Notes under the pieces: generated by a model | Told to the model about the DNA's origin: nothing | Database searches by the model: none | The model's input: only the letters and a program-made list of their open reading frames with translations | Assembly: GCA_947179155.2 (NCBI GenBank) | Contig: OX359282.1 | Location: forward strand, 32,892,221-32,956,220 | DNA: 64,000 bases | Direction of reading: 5' to 3' | Source of the DNA: Hedera helix | Lineage: Eukaryota > Streptophyta > Magnoliopsida > Apiales > Araliaceae | Translations under genes and position numbers: made by a program | Part shown: positions 34,402-46,111 of the stretch, piece by piece | How the letters are laid out: each line of letters begins with the position of its first letter | How positions within the stretch are numbered: position 1 is the stretch's first letter

Positions 34402-36412
34402 ATGGTTAGGCATAGTGGTAGCGGTCGTGCAGGATCCTCTGACGGTACTCAGGGCGGGTCATTATCATCAGGTAGTAGGTTTTCTTAAATATTAATTTGT
34501 TTTGCTTACTATTTGTAGGTTATGTTTTGAGAATTGATTTATTAACTTTAATTATTCAATTTTAATTACAGATACTGCTCGCCGACGTCCCTGAGGGACA
34601 AACCTCGGGTTATTTGGTCGTCCGCCAGCTGTTGCGCATATTGTCCGCGTAGATGTCGACTCTGCGTAGTAAATGTAAAATAGTGTCATGTTAAATTGAA
34701 TTAATTTATTTTGTAAAACACATGTTATAACTTTGCGTTCTTTGTTTTGTATTGTAGTATTATGGATCCTGTGGCTAAGACCACTTTACACGCCATCTGT
34801 ATGACACACCTCTCCATTGGTTGCATGCGATTTACGCAGTACGCGCAGCATGATGCCTCCTTCATAGATATCGTGTTACGTGAATTTCACGTAAGTTATT
34901 TTAAATAATTTAAACTATATACGTACATACTACTTACACATTCAATTTATTTTTTCTAATAAGTTACTTCTTATTCTTAGATTTATTTTAGATATGAGGA
35001 GGGCATCTCTCAGGCAGCCGGCGACGGTGTTATTATTGCACATGTCGCTAAGAATTACGCCGACTGGTTGTACGAGATGAGACATAGGGCTGCCCGGGCA
35101 GTTGTAGATCAGCCCGGGACTACTATTCGAGACCATCAGCCCGATATTGTCTCAGATGCAGCATGAGAGGTCATATGTACTCATTGTGATGCTGATGACT
35201 TCAAAAAAAAAATCAGAACAAATGAAGAAAAATCGTAGTCAGCTCCGAGTAGTACATACTACGGGTTTACGGTCATTTGAAGAAGTGAAATCGGTATATA
35301 TATATTTAGTTTACTTTAATATTCTCATACAAATATGTATTATATAAAGGATAAATTAAAATTTTATTTTTTAGGTCATGAGCGGTGAGTTAGGACGACC
35401 TCCCACCATGATCGAGTTCTGGGATGGAGCCCACACGCCAAAGGAATGTACTATGTCACAGGCAGCTGCAGCTATACGGGTAAGAGTTTTTATAAAGTTA
35501 TGTAATAATTAGTATCACGTACTTAATTAAATGAGTTAATAAACTACCATATACATAATAAATTGCAGGACCGATTTTAGAGCCTTCGGGACAAGTGTGT
35601 AGCTGAGCTGCAGGCTGCTAGGGGAGATTCTACCATCACTCCGTCCGACATTAGCTTATCTAGGGATGAGGAGATGGCTCTTTGGGTCGCGTCTCAAGAT
35701 CCCCCTAGTAGCACTACGGGCATGTATCGAGTGTTGGGGCTGTAGAAGGTACAGGCATATACATTGACCGGAGATATTTATTGTACTATGTTGCTTGTTA
35801 ATTCAAAATTTATATTGATATTCAATACTTTTTTAATGTTATATTTAATTTTGCAGGTTCTAGCTAGCGTTCAAGAGGACATGTTGGACAATCTCATACG
35901 GGCGCTGGCTTGGACGACGCGTTGTTCCAGCGGGTTATGGCGGCGGGGTCGGAGACGTTTCGTACGGATCTGATATTCCGTAGTCATAGCCTACCTACTA
36001 GTGCCCGTCTTCACCAGCTTGCGCAGGACGTTGCAGCAGGGACTAGTGTCGAGAGTACGGGCATATCTCCGGAGCAGTTCGCCGCGATACGAGACGAGGT
36101 AATTCGGATGGTGACTACCCTGCTGTTGGAGGCTTTTGGCCCGATGTTGACGACGCGCCCAACTGCACAGATATTTTATTCAATTTAAGTTGTATATTCT
36201 GCATGTTCTGTTTAGCTGTGAATTTTTGTCTCAAGTTCGAACTAATTACTAATATTTGTAATTGTATTAACAGGATGGCAATTCCGAGTATGCTGGCGAT
36301 GTCGATCGCGACCGGGGGGGTGATAACGATGATTTTCATACACCACAGCAGAATCATCGATCCCCGACCGATGATTCTTTGCAGACAGCTGGTAGTACTA
36401 GTTTCATTTAGG
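34402..36412 (+). pseudogene. CACTA second-gene (Ptta/En/Spm family) remnant, about eight exons
   Basis: Exon-like blocks with plausible donors and acceptors: about 34402-34471 (MVRHSGSGRAGSSDG), 34572-34680, 34762-34888 (TTLHAICMTHL), 34981-35290 (YADWLYEMRH; SEQMKKNRSQLRVVHTTGLR; SFEEVKS), 35375-35480 (GELGRPPTMIEFWDGAHT), 35570-35745 (LRDKCVAELQ; DEEMALWVASQD), 35857-36170 (LFQRVMAAGSETFRT; EVIRMVTTLLLEAFGP) and 36274-36412 (acidic tail). The SEQNKKNR...H-TGSKSF-- and LGR-PT-IE-F--TH patterns are typical of the family. Stops occur in several blocks (for example 35166, 35577), so it is dead. Confidence 0.72.
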
Positions 36413-36689
36413 TTTATAGATTATAATTTAGTTATACTTACTTTAATTTAGCTTAATTGATTGTAATTCATCGTAATTTTGTTGAGTTTTGTAAAATATT
36501 GTACTTTTAAACGATGATTTATTTTATAATGTGTTGTCGTTTATATTTATTATAATTTACATGAAGAAATATGTTATTTGAACATAAATAATGGATTGCT
36601 GTTGTGTTGTTGGGATAAAAAAGGTTTGCAGGTACAAAAATGTGGTTTTAAAACCTGGCACTGGAAAAAAAGATAGCATATTTGAAAAA

Positions 36690-37094
36690 AAAAATTATAT
36701 TATTTCCAACGGAATTTTAATATTTCCGACGAAAATTCCGTCGGAATTAAAGCAGAAAGTAACAGTTTCATAAATGCTTTAAAAATCATTTCGGACGGAA
36801 TTCGTTAAGTCCGACAGAATATTTCGTCGAAATTAGATAACAATGGCCGACGGAATATATATTACCGATGGAATAAACTCTGTCGTAATTACATTAATAC
36901 CGACGAAATGAACGACGACAAAAACACCGTCGAGAGATAATATTTCCGACCGAATTTTTGACGCAAATAATCCAGACGCGCTTATTTTCGTTCGAATCTG
37001 CGACTGAATTTTCCGTCGGAAATAACTTATTTCCGACGGAAAAACTCTATATATGAGGGAATATTCTGTCGGAATTAACTCTTTTTCTTGTAGT
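36690..37094 (+). repeat. CACTA subterminal repeat region and terminus
   Basis: More than ten copies of a TTCCGACGGAA/TTCCGTCGGAA-type motif in both orientations precede the terminal CTTGTAGTG. In En/Spm such motifs bind the element's regulatory protein; that role here is inferred. Confidence 0.85.
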
Positions 37095-37174
37095 GCCCTG
37101 TCCCTATTTTTGCAGCATGCCAAAAATTGATTACCCCCTACAACCTATTGCTATGGATGAATTACATATATATA

Positions 37175-37767
37175 TATATATAGGGGACTAATTATAAGAC
37201 ATACACCATTTATACCCTTTAAAACAAAAGTAAAGGCAAGGATTTGAGACTGAAAAACGATGTCCGCTTCTATTAATAGCGGATTATAAAAAAAATACGC
37301 TACTAATATAGTTGTAGGATTGACTTTATTAACTAGGGTTTATGGTTTATTAACTCACTTTTTAGCTAGATTTAGGGTTTATTAACCTTTGGTTAATAAA
37401 CCCTAAACCCTGATAAATAAACATTAAATCCTAGTTAATAAACTCTAAACCATGGTTACTAAACCCTTAACATTAGTTAATAAACCCTTAATCCTAGTTA
37501 ATAAACACTAAACCCTAATTTATAAATCATAAACCCTAGTTATTAAACTCTAAAATCTAGTTAATAAACCCTAAACCCTAAACCATAGTTAATAAAGTCA
37601 AACCCTTATTTTAATTAGTGTCTGTTACTATTAGCGTCATGTTTTTTTTATAGTCCGCTACTAATAGTAGCGGACGTCTCTAATCCTGATTGTTACTTTG
37701 TTTTAAAGGGTATAGATGGTGTATACCCTATAAGGATTCATAGCAAATACATGCTCTGGATCATTCC
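37175..37767. mobile_element. Long-TIR element with telomere-like core, copy 1
   Basis: Both arms (about 200 bp each) share inverted blocks: TACACCAT-TATACCCTTT with AAAACAAA, a GTCCGCT-CTA-TAGCGGA hairpin, and GACTTTATTAACTA-GGTTTA. The centre (37340-37590) is a run of degenerate TTTAGGGTTTATTAAC / AACCCTAAACCCTAGTTAAT repeats. It is flanked by (AT)n at 37157-37177 and by (CA)n(TA)n at 37776-37820. No transposase. Confidence 0.75.
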
Positions 37768-37785
37768 CCAAATTTACACACACAC

Positions 37786-37820
<35 letters not shown>

Positions 37821-37834
37821 CACCAAGGACTATC

Positions 37835-38110
37835 CTTCTTGAAGGGTTAAAGTAATCTTAACACATCAAAAAGGATTTTAGAATCACTATAAATCCTAGG
37901 TAATCCCTCTTGATAATTATCACCTTATCAAAATCACCATAAAAGAATCTAATCCTAGATTGATTCAACCAAAAGGTCGTCCAAATCTTTATCACTTAAG
38001 GAAGTACAATTTGTATTAGACTCTATCAGATGTAATCTTTTATAAATACTCCACTACACTCATTGATCAATGTATGTTTAATTTAACTTTCTTATAACTT
38101 TTTGCATTTT
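37835..38110 (+). repeat. LTR-type fragment related to 13031-13310
   Basis: Shares AAGGGTTAAA, TTGATAATTATC-C-TTATCAA, GGTCGTC-AAT, CACT-AAGGA-GTACAATT-GTATT and CTTTTATAAATACTC, in order, with the gypsy LTR piece at 13031-13310, but diverges afterwards. It is either a separate LTR fragment or the far LTR of the same old element. Confidence 0.6.
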
Positions 38111-38360
38111 TCTTTCTTCTTTACAATCTTTGGGGCTACAAAGGAGTAGGGGGCAAATAATTTGGATAAAAATATACACATACCAAATTTGGGAGGGGGG
38201 GGGGGGCGCTTTGCTCAGTCCGACCATACTTTTGGTTCGCTCTTGGATCACGTACTCATGTGAGAGTAAACTTGTAAAAATATCAAATTTTATTTGTAAA
38301 AAAATCAACTTCCTAAAAAAACAAGAAAAGGAAATACTTTTCAACAAACATAAAAAATCA

Positions 38361-39750
38361 TGTTAGTGTAATTAAAGTTAGCAAGTTCCATGTGTTAGTA
38401 TATGCATTATATGATCCTTTTATTTAATTTGATTATAATCATGTTTAATGTATATTTGTAAAAATAAGTAGATTTTGTAAAGTTCTTGTTAAGTATTTTA
38501 TGTGAAGGGATTTAGTTAGAGATTACATTTGTACTGTTGATCCAAATCATAAAGTATTCATAGAGCTAAAGAAAAAGGTCACTTTAAGATTGCAGATTTA
38601 AGTGAAGATAGTCCACGATCACATAGTGAATATCAATTCGTAGAACTAGAATTATAGAGCCATTATATTCGTAGAACTAAAATAGTAGAGTAGAAACTAC
38701 CCTACACTACGAACGAAGACCCTCGCTATAGGCCAAATTTCTAGTAATGTTACTATTTGAAGACCAACTCTATGATTTCGCCCAACAAAAGACGAAAGAT
38801 GAAATCATAGAGTGTGGCAATCTGACAAGTTAGTTACAGGTTATAACAAAGATTACAAATCTTAATTTCATACTTCTCAAAATTGATCTTCACGCGTGTC
38901 TGTGATAATGACAAGACAGTAACTCTATGCAACTGCTATTTTTGTAAGGATAAAAGACACATGTCTGCTACTACATTAAATATAGTACTGAAGAAAGCGG
39001 CCAAAGATGGTCAAAGCAGACAACATTTGAAGTAAAATATTTGAATCTTGGAAAGTGTCACAGACATAATGGAGGAATGGTAACAATCCAACGAGCAAAT
39101 CTCAAGAAGACACTATAAAATAATTGCTACATCAAAGGCTAAGCATAATGATCAATCAAGAAAAAAAAGTGTTGAAAATATAAGGTTTCAAAATTCCATT
39201 CTACGACTCTGAAAAATACAAATTGCTGTTAACTCTATTCAAAAAGGACTTGATGGACCTTAGTAGCACCTAAAATAATAACTATCTCTTAGTGATTATA
39301 TAGGTCTTAGTGATTTATCAAAACCAAGTCTAAGTGACTTGTTTGATTCTTAGATAATCAACTTATTGTACAAATTTTAAGTAAACCTTGGTTTGTGTAA
39401 CTAAAATCATTCTTAGTGGATCATCTCTACTCACGGAGTAGAAGAGAAAATTAGAAAAAAAAATTCTCTAAACCTCTTAAAAATATTATTTTGTGTTATT
39501 TATTTTTGACATTTTATTTTTCTATCACTCTAACGTTTTTATTTGTAACTTATATCTATAATCATTAAATTTAAAATTGTGATTTTTTCATTCAATCTTT
39601 AAAGTTTTTTTTATATTCATATTTCACTGTGCTAATCAAGTAAATTTAACCTGTTTAATTACTTAGTAATATCTCTTTAAATAATTTTTTTTTTTAAATT
39701 TATATATTCAACCCCTTTCTAGATTCTTTGAAGTGTTTTTAGGAATAACA
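38361..39750 (+). mobile_element. Probable copia (SIRE/Maximus-like) LTR
   Basis: The block ends ATTCAACCCCTTTCTAG ... AGGAATAACA, the usual 3' end of SIRE-type copia LTRs (TTCACCCCCCTTCTAG...CCAACA). It opens with TGTTAG, giving TGTTA/TAACA ends. The related spacer at 48570-48810 lacks it, as expected for an insertion. No matching 5-bp duplication was found, so the left border is uncertain. Confidence 0.45.
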
Positions 39751-40636
39751 TAGAAAAATTATATGAAGAACTCCTCCTACCATAGAAAAATTTGAAGAAA
39801 TAATCCATCTTTCATTTAGAAAATTAAAAACAAAATTTGTTCTTCATAGGGGTATATTATTTTCCAAGGGAAAAAGATAAAATACACCATTTCATTTCCT
39901 CATTTGCTTTTCACAGTAGATTCTTCCTATCCTCATTTACTTTTCACAGTGATTAAGATTCTATAGGCGGCGATGATGGATTTCTATAGATCGTATGTTT
40001 ATCGGTGATGATGATTTATTTATTTATTTATTTATTTATTTGTTTACTGGGTATAGATTTTGGTGAGATTTTTCATTTTGTAGGTGTAATTTTAGTGATG
40101 ATGGTTATGGGTTTATGCTATGGAGAGGGGAGAGAAGGATTAGAAGGAAAAATTATGGCTATTGGAAGGTGATGGTGCTGTGGTAGATTAAGCAAATTAC
40201 TTTGACTGGAAATTTTAAATGATTTTCTCCCATCTTTGATTTTAACAATCTAATTGTTCGTTTGGGTCTGGCCGTCTGGGTTAGCATTTGATAATTGGGT
40301 AGGATCTAGATCTGCGTTTTTTATTCTGATGAGAAATAAGAGTTAAAAGTGTTATAAAGTTATTATAATAGCTTGACTTTTTTACCATCGGACATTCAAC
40401 AAATGTAAAAATTCATTTGAAATAATAATTTTTAATTACACATAGGCAGTGGTTGCCACGTTATTAATTTATGACGTGATAGATTTAATTAAACGAAATT
40501 AAAAAAATTAATAGTTTAATTATTTAATTAAAAAAATTAAAAGATAAATCACCAAATAAAAAATAATAATATAATAAAATATATTTAAGGCTAATATATA
40601 TATGCTTGCCCCACAACTTTTTACAACAAGAAGCCT

Positions 40637-40637
40637 T

Positions 40638-40671
<34 letters not shown>

Positions 40672-41220
40672 AGTGTGTGTGTGTGAGTGATCCATAATAT
40701 GTATTTATTATAGATCTTTATAAGGCATACATCATCTATAACATCCGTTCCAACTATCAACAATCAAGATTAAACTAGAGAAATACATGTCAACCGCTAC
40801 TAATACTAGCGGGCTAATTAGAATAAGGATTTGACTTATATTTACTAGAGTTTTTGACCTATATTAATTATAGTTTAGGATTTATTAATTAGAGTTTAAA
40901 ATTTACTAACCAAGATTATAGGTCAAAACTCTAGTTAATATAGGCCAAAACCCTAGTTGATAAATCCTAAATCCTAGTTAATAAATCATAAATAAACTTT
41001 AGTTAATATAGGTCAAACTCTTATCTTGATTAGTGTCTGCTATTATTAGTAACGGATGGTATATGTATTTTTTTACTATCCGCTATTGTTAAGAGCGTAC
41101 GTCGATTTTTAATTTCTAATCCTGTCTGGTTCTTTATTTTCAATAGTATAGATAATGTATATTCTATAAAAATTTATAACAAATACATACTATAAATTAG
41201 CCTCAATATATATATATATT
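40637..41220. mobile_element. Long-TIR element with telomere-like core, copy 2
   Basis: Diverged relative of 37175-37767, with ends containing GATCCATAA-ATGTATTTATTATAGAT, hairpins CCGCTACTAATACTAGCGGG and TCTGCTATTATTAGTAACGGA, and a core of AAACCCTAGTTGATAAATCC-like repeats. It is flanked by (TA)n(TG)n (40638-40690) and (AT)n (41204-41219). Confidence 0.7.
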
Positions 41221-42881
41221 TATATAATACTCACAAACCATGCATTAATGCATATACATTCTAAAGATAGATATAGTACAAGGAAAATTACACTCAAAAT
41301 CCAAAAGCATAAAAAAATTGATGAGAGCATTTTAATTCTCACCCTAATTAAAAAGGCCGCTGGCAAAGAATCGATGAGCAGACAGTACTGAACTCTTTGA
41401 TGACAAACAAATGGGTGACAGAAAATGAAATTAGTGTCCCCAGCTGTATTTTACATTAGATATGGTATACGTACGTATATATCATAATTTATTTCTATAG
41501 ATATAGATATAAAGATCGGTGGGAGAGACAAAGAGAGGAGTGGTGTGGGAATGGAGGGAAAGAGGAGAAGTGAAATACATATGCATGTCCTTTGTGCTTT
41601 AAATGTAATGTCTGAATTTCCAACCATTAAATTGACAGGCAAAGAAAATAATGAAATGAGAATAAATTATATACGAATTATTTATAAAATTAGAGTTTTG
41701 TAATATTCAATAATAACATGTAACATAAAAAAGTTTTAAAAAAAAAGTCAACGATTTAAAATCTAATATATTTATTAAAATAATTTTATCATAATAAATA
41801 ACTAATATAAAATCTATTAATATGATTAAAATCACTTATTTTTTCTTAAATTTTTTATATGACATATTATTATTAACAAGTATAAAATTTAAATTTTACA
41901 AACTATCTGTATATAATTTATTTTCTAATAAAATTAGTCGCGAAGGCGGATAGTCGAGTTAAGTAATAGACAAACTTTCACACTTTATGGAGTTGCGGAG
42001 AGATTGTTCTACTAAGGCATGGCATGTGATGTGGGTCAATTTTTTAGGCAAAATTACAAATAGATTTTGGATGTGATGTGACGTGGCATGGCTCTATGTC
42101 ATTTTCGTCGAGAAATTACGTAGGAAGTTGGAAACAAAAATCATAAAATAAGTTACTGAAAATGTCAATTTTTGTGGTACAAAAGAGCATTACCGAAAGG
42201 CCAGCCAGCTAGAGCTGGTGGCCTCTGATCTATAAATGTCATCTAGATTGGGCCCACATTCAATGCGTATACATTCAGAAGTCTAAGTCAACGGGATTTT
42301 TGGGTATCTAAAAATTAAGAAGTTATTCAGTATTCTTTGATCATTACCGCACCTGATTTTTCCTAAAAATTGGACAGATTGGGACTTGGGAGAACATGCC
42401 CGCTCTATGAAAATGAGTAATGGACGTGAGACAGTTTTGGAATTGGAACCAGTTGACGTACTTGCATCGAACCATTTAACTTGAGCTAATGGGAAAAGGT
42501 TCGGTAGGTTAAAAGTTTAAAATTATTTTCAAATTAAAATTAAATTATTTTTGAAGTTGATAAGAAATGGAAAATAATTTTAGTGAGAGAGTTTTGGGTT
42601 TCAAAATTTTAATTTTTAAGACGTAAAAAATTTATACTTTTGACGAAATCACTTTTGACATAATGAGAGCGTAAGAACTTGTTCTTAAATTGTTGAATGA
42701 AAATTAAAATTCCTTATTCCAGATTTATTTGTTTCTTTTTCTTTTTCTTTTTTGCAATGCTTTAATAAATAATATTTAATTTTCTAATAAAATTATTTTT
42801 GAAAAAACTAAATTCGGTAGGTCAAAAACGAGGATTAAAAGTCCCCCAAGATCTTTCTTCATTCCTTATGATTACATTACA

Positions 42882-42896
42882 CGAATTAGTGTATAA

Positions 42897-42951
<55 letters not shown>

Positions 42952-42962
42952 ATTCGTGTATC
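42882..42962. repeat. (AT)n bounded by an inverted repeat
   Basis: About 25 AT units (42899-42949) lie between ACACGAATTA (42878 on) and its inverse TAATTCGTGT (42950 on), so the whole can fold as one long hairpin. Confidence 0.85.
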
Positions 42963-43395
42963 TATAATAATCATTTGCTATATATATTTACATGGGCATA
43001 TATTAATTGAGCCCTAATATACATATTTACACCCTTAAATCAACAACTCAAATATATAATAAGATTAACCGTCGCTATAAGTTTACATGTATAATTTACA
43101 TGTAAAAATATCAAAAATCTCATGAAAATATCACTTCCCTAATATCTTCTTCTTCTCTTTTTTTTTAATTTATTTGGGACAATGTATATATACACGCTAT
43201 TTTCACAAGAATCTAATGTCAAAAACTTGCATGCATGTACCCGAGTACCCGACTTCAAACCAAATGAAGAAATAGGACTATGACGTATGGATGATCGAAT
43301 TCATGATGTCATCTTACAAAATACTCCGTTTTATAATGAATGGTGGGGTTCGCTTTTGAAAATATATGGCACATTTGCTTACGGGTATATTTGTT

Positions 43396-44494
43396 TTTAG
43401 AAAAAATGATAATAATAAAAAGAACTAATGAAAATATAAATGAATTTTAATTTATATCAAATTTAAAAATATTTTAAATTAATTTAAAAAATTAAACTTG
43501 ATCCTACGATTTAAAATGAATTGAGTATTTAAGACTCGATCGAGCCAAATAACACAAATATGCACACACGCCATGGCATGAAAAAGAAAGATAACAACTG
43601 ATAGGGAGATTAAATTATTTTCCTAGCTAAATACAAATCTGCTTAATAGACTTAAAAAAACTGAAGACTTTGAAAAGTCAGAAGTCTGAATTCTGAATTA
43701 CAGCCATGAGTTAATTGGTCCAACAAGTTGAGTTAGGTGGTCCAACAAGTGCAACCAAGTATGGGACCAATACTTGTCGTATATTAATTAATTCTAAATT
43801 TAATAGTACAATTTTTTCTTAAGAAAGTGATGTATCTAAGGGACTGTGTGATTTTGATTTAATAGAATTAAATAGTTAAATGAATTAATAATTTAGTGTG
43901 TTTATTTTTGACTAAATAATTAAATCGGTTAGATTTTTTGACTGAATAATTAAGTTTAATTTTTTTTGTTTGAATAGTTAAATTCTAACAGAATAAAGTA
44001 AAAAAATGAATATATATATATTAATTATTACATTAAGTAATATTAAATAAATTTACAAAAAAATAAAATAATAAAAATATATTATTCAAATATTTCAGAT
44101 ATGTCACTTATTAAATAATTTTTCACTCAATATTCAAAATTTTATTTCATTCAACTCATTCAAATTATTTAAGTATTTAAAATTATTTTATTTAATTTTT
44201 ATCAAATACCCCCATAAACTTTTCTTTGGTTATGTTTGACCAAAATCAATTTACATAATCCTTCCATATATAATTTCCGAGGGAATATTAGATAAAACTT
44301 TGGTTCCATCAGTTTAGTTAATTCACTTTGAAAGCGAAATAAACACATCTATTTTAATTTATGATTTCTCATAGATTTCAAATTCAACATAGTAATTATA
44401 ATTTATCTTACCGCCAAATGACTACAACAAGGAAGAGCTTATTTCATTTTAAGATACAAACCCGGAGCATTTATATATATACATAACAACTCGA
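43396..44494. other. PHT1-B 3' flank
   Basis: AT-rich spacer with patches matching the PHT1-A 3' flank (for example TTTTTCTTAAGAAAGT at about 43810 and 9455, and ATAGATTTCAAATTCAACATAG at 44371 and 9855, 20 bases shared). No gene. Confidence 0.6.
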
Positions 44495-46111
44495 TTAGAC
44501 TGGAACTGTCCTAGTATTGTCATTACCAACTGAAGGCCTGACATCCATTTCCATTTCCTCTTCATTTTCCCTGGACATTTCTTCCAACGATTTTCCCTTC
44601 GATTCGGGCACCAAAAACGTAAACAACATCCCTAAGAAGTTAACCACACCAAGAACTATAAGCGAGTTCTTCACTCCAATACCAGGAGGATACCCTTTAT
44701 CAGTCTTAGTCTTGTCCTGGTTCTGAGCTGCATACAAAAAGCCAAATGCCCCTATAATTGCCCCGGCCTTTCCAGCTGCTGCAGATATACCATGGCACGT
44801 TGAACGTAACCTAGCTGGGAAAATCTCAGCTGGGACAACAAATGTGGTAGCGTTGGGACCAAAATTCGCAAAGAAAAATGTCAAGGAGTACATAACCACA
44901 AATCCAATTCGGTTTCCCTTATGAGTCCAGTGATCATATGGAATAGCTAGAGCAAACATAAACACTGTCATGAAAAAGAACCCCATTAATTGAATGGCAA
45001 ATCTTCCTATTTTATCAATAAATGCCACGGTAAACCAATAGCCAGGGACAGTACTGCAAATAGCAATGAGCGTTTGAGCCCTTGCAATTTTGTAAACCTC
45101 TTGAATCGCGTTCATAGTTTTGGCTTCAGGAAGCCAACCAATCGCGCTAAAAATGTCTTTTTGGAAAAGATTCTGACTATAAAATGCGATATCCAACAAG
45201 AACCATGTACTAGTCGTTCCTAGTAAATGTAAACCATGGCGACGAAGAAATTCTTTTGAAAACAAACCGAAATCACCCTTTGGTTCAGATGATTCAACCT
45301 TTTCTTGTTCTGCTTCTATTTCCACTTGTAATACTTTGGACATATCAGTCGCTGCCTGTTTTGCATTTTTGGCCACCAAGGCTGTGTAACGGGCAGTTTC
45401 GGGCATTTTCATGCGCCAGTAATAAGTCAATGCCGCAGGAAAAGCCCCAAACATTAGAATTATGCGCCAAAGGTAATCAGCTTGCGAGACAGTAGAACCA
45501 ACTGCATTAAATTCATATGCAGGAGCTGGATATGCAGCCTTAAAAGCCGCAGAAACAATGATTGCAAACACTCCACCAGCCATAATTCCGAATCCCTGCA
45601 TAGCAAACACGGCTGCAATGAACGCCCCACGCGTCTTTTTGTTGGCGTATTCGGACATAATGGTGGCTGAAAGTGGGTAGTCACCGCCTATCCCAAAGCC
45701 TAACCAAAACCGAAAAAAACACAATGTAGCCATGACAGATTTTGGGTTTTTGCCAAAGGAAAGGCCCGAGGCAATGGAGCAAATGACCATGAGCATAAGT
45801 GTCATGCCATAAACTTTTTTTCGGCCCATTTTGTCACCAAGCCACCCGAAGAAGAGCTGGCCAGCAAGAGTGCCACAAAGCGCAACACCGTTGACTGCTG
45901 CTGAGACATTTGGAGGCAGAGTTCCTGGCTTGGGGTAGCCATCTTGGTGGTAGTATATGCGGCCTAGTAATTTAGTGACAAGAGAAATGCAGAACAAGTC
46001 ATATGCATCTGTGAAGAATCCCATTCCAGCAATGACTATTGCTGTGAAGTGATACCATTGGGTTTTGGCCACATCAAGGGCATTAAGCACTTCCAATTGT
46101 TCTCTAGCCAT
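44495..46111 (-). CDS. High-affinity phosphate transporter, PHT1 family (copy B)
   Basis: 538-aa uninterrupted CDS with the same architecture as copy A: DAYDLF in the first segment, GDKMGRKKV, the PHT1 signature GGDYPLSATIMSE at 142-154, a charged central loop with EAEQEKVESSEPKGD, NFGPNATTF, and the tail VPESKGKSLEEMSRE. It should act as an H+-coupled phosphate importer at the plasma membrane. The start is the ATG at 46109-46111 (MAREQLEVLN). An extra five codons upstream would need a TTG start and are not used. About two dozen differences from copy A are scattered, several conservative and in the loop or tail (RPSVGNDNTRTVPV against RPPVGNDIRTVPV), so both copies look functional and under constraint. 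The acceptor GCTTTTGCAG lies about 30 bp upstream. Confidence 0.96.
   Translation of the reverse strand: MAREQLEVLNALDVAKTQWYHFTAIVIAGMGFFTDAYDLFCISLVTKLLGRIYYHQDGYPKPGTLPPNVSAAVNGVALCGTLAGQLFFGWLGDKMGRKKVYGMTLMLMVICSIASGLSFGKNPKSVMATLCFFRFWLGFGIGGDYPLSATIMSEYANKKTRGAFIAAVFAMQGFGIMAGGVFAIIVSAAFKAAYPAPAYEFNAVGSTVSQADYLWRIILMFGAFPAALTYYWRMKMPETARYTALVAKNAKQAATDMSKVLQVEIEAEQEKVESSEPKGDFGLFSKEFLRRHGLHLLGTTSTWFLLDIAFYSQNLFQKDIFSAIGWLPEAKTMNAIQEVYKIARAQTLIAICSTVPGYWFTVAFIDKIGRFAIQLMGFFFMTVFMFALAIPYDHWTHKGNRIGFVVMYSLTFFFANFGPNATTFVVPAEIFPARLRSTCHGISAAAGKAGAIIGAFGFLYAAQNQDKTKTDKGYPPGIGVKNSLIVLGVVNFLGMLFTFLVPESKGKSLEEMSRENEEEMEMDVRPSVGNDNTRTVPV

Larger units (their letters stand above)
34009..37094 (+). 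mobile_element. CACTA (En/Spm) transposon remnant
   Basis: The right terminus at 37094 is the inverted CACTA end: read on the minus strand it starts CACTACAAGAAAAAGAGTTA, the standard plant CACTA terminus. Inside it lie dense TTCCGACGGAA-type subterminal repeats. Upstream are decayed exons of the second CACTA gene. A left terminus was not found; the palindrome GACATTCACTCACTAGGAGTGAATGTC (34009-34035, shown only as position and core) or the low-complexity tract may mark where the left part was lost. Confidence 0.8.
39751..43395. repeat. PHT1 spacer, copy I of a segmental duplication
   Basis: Non-coding spacer whose landmarks recur in the same order at 48240-49420 and 56380-63990. Pairs: 41356 and 48897 (GGCAAAGAAT-GAT-AGCA), 42017 and 56422 (AAGGCATGGCATGT), 42129 and 57797 (AAATTACGTAGGAAGTTGGA), 42461 and 59070, 42850 and 60150 (CCC-AAGATCTTT-TTCATTCC), 42995 and 61983, 43245 and 63643 (TTCAAACCAAATGAAGAAAT). 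No gene is visible in it. 39960-40200 is GAT-rich with no supported frame. Confidence 0.8.

Noticed and set aside
36659..36678. CACTGGAAAAAAAGATAGCA as the CACTA left terminus of a short element ending at 37094
   Set aside because: Similarity to CACTACAAGAAAAA is limited and the gene remnants upstream indicate a longer element; kept as unresolved.
37340..37590. Interstitial telomere
   Set aside because: The CCCTAAA-like units are degenerate, mixed with TTAATAAAC, and confined to a TIR element that recurs elsewhere in the window.
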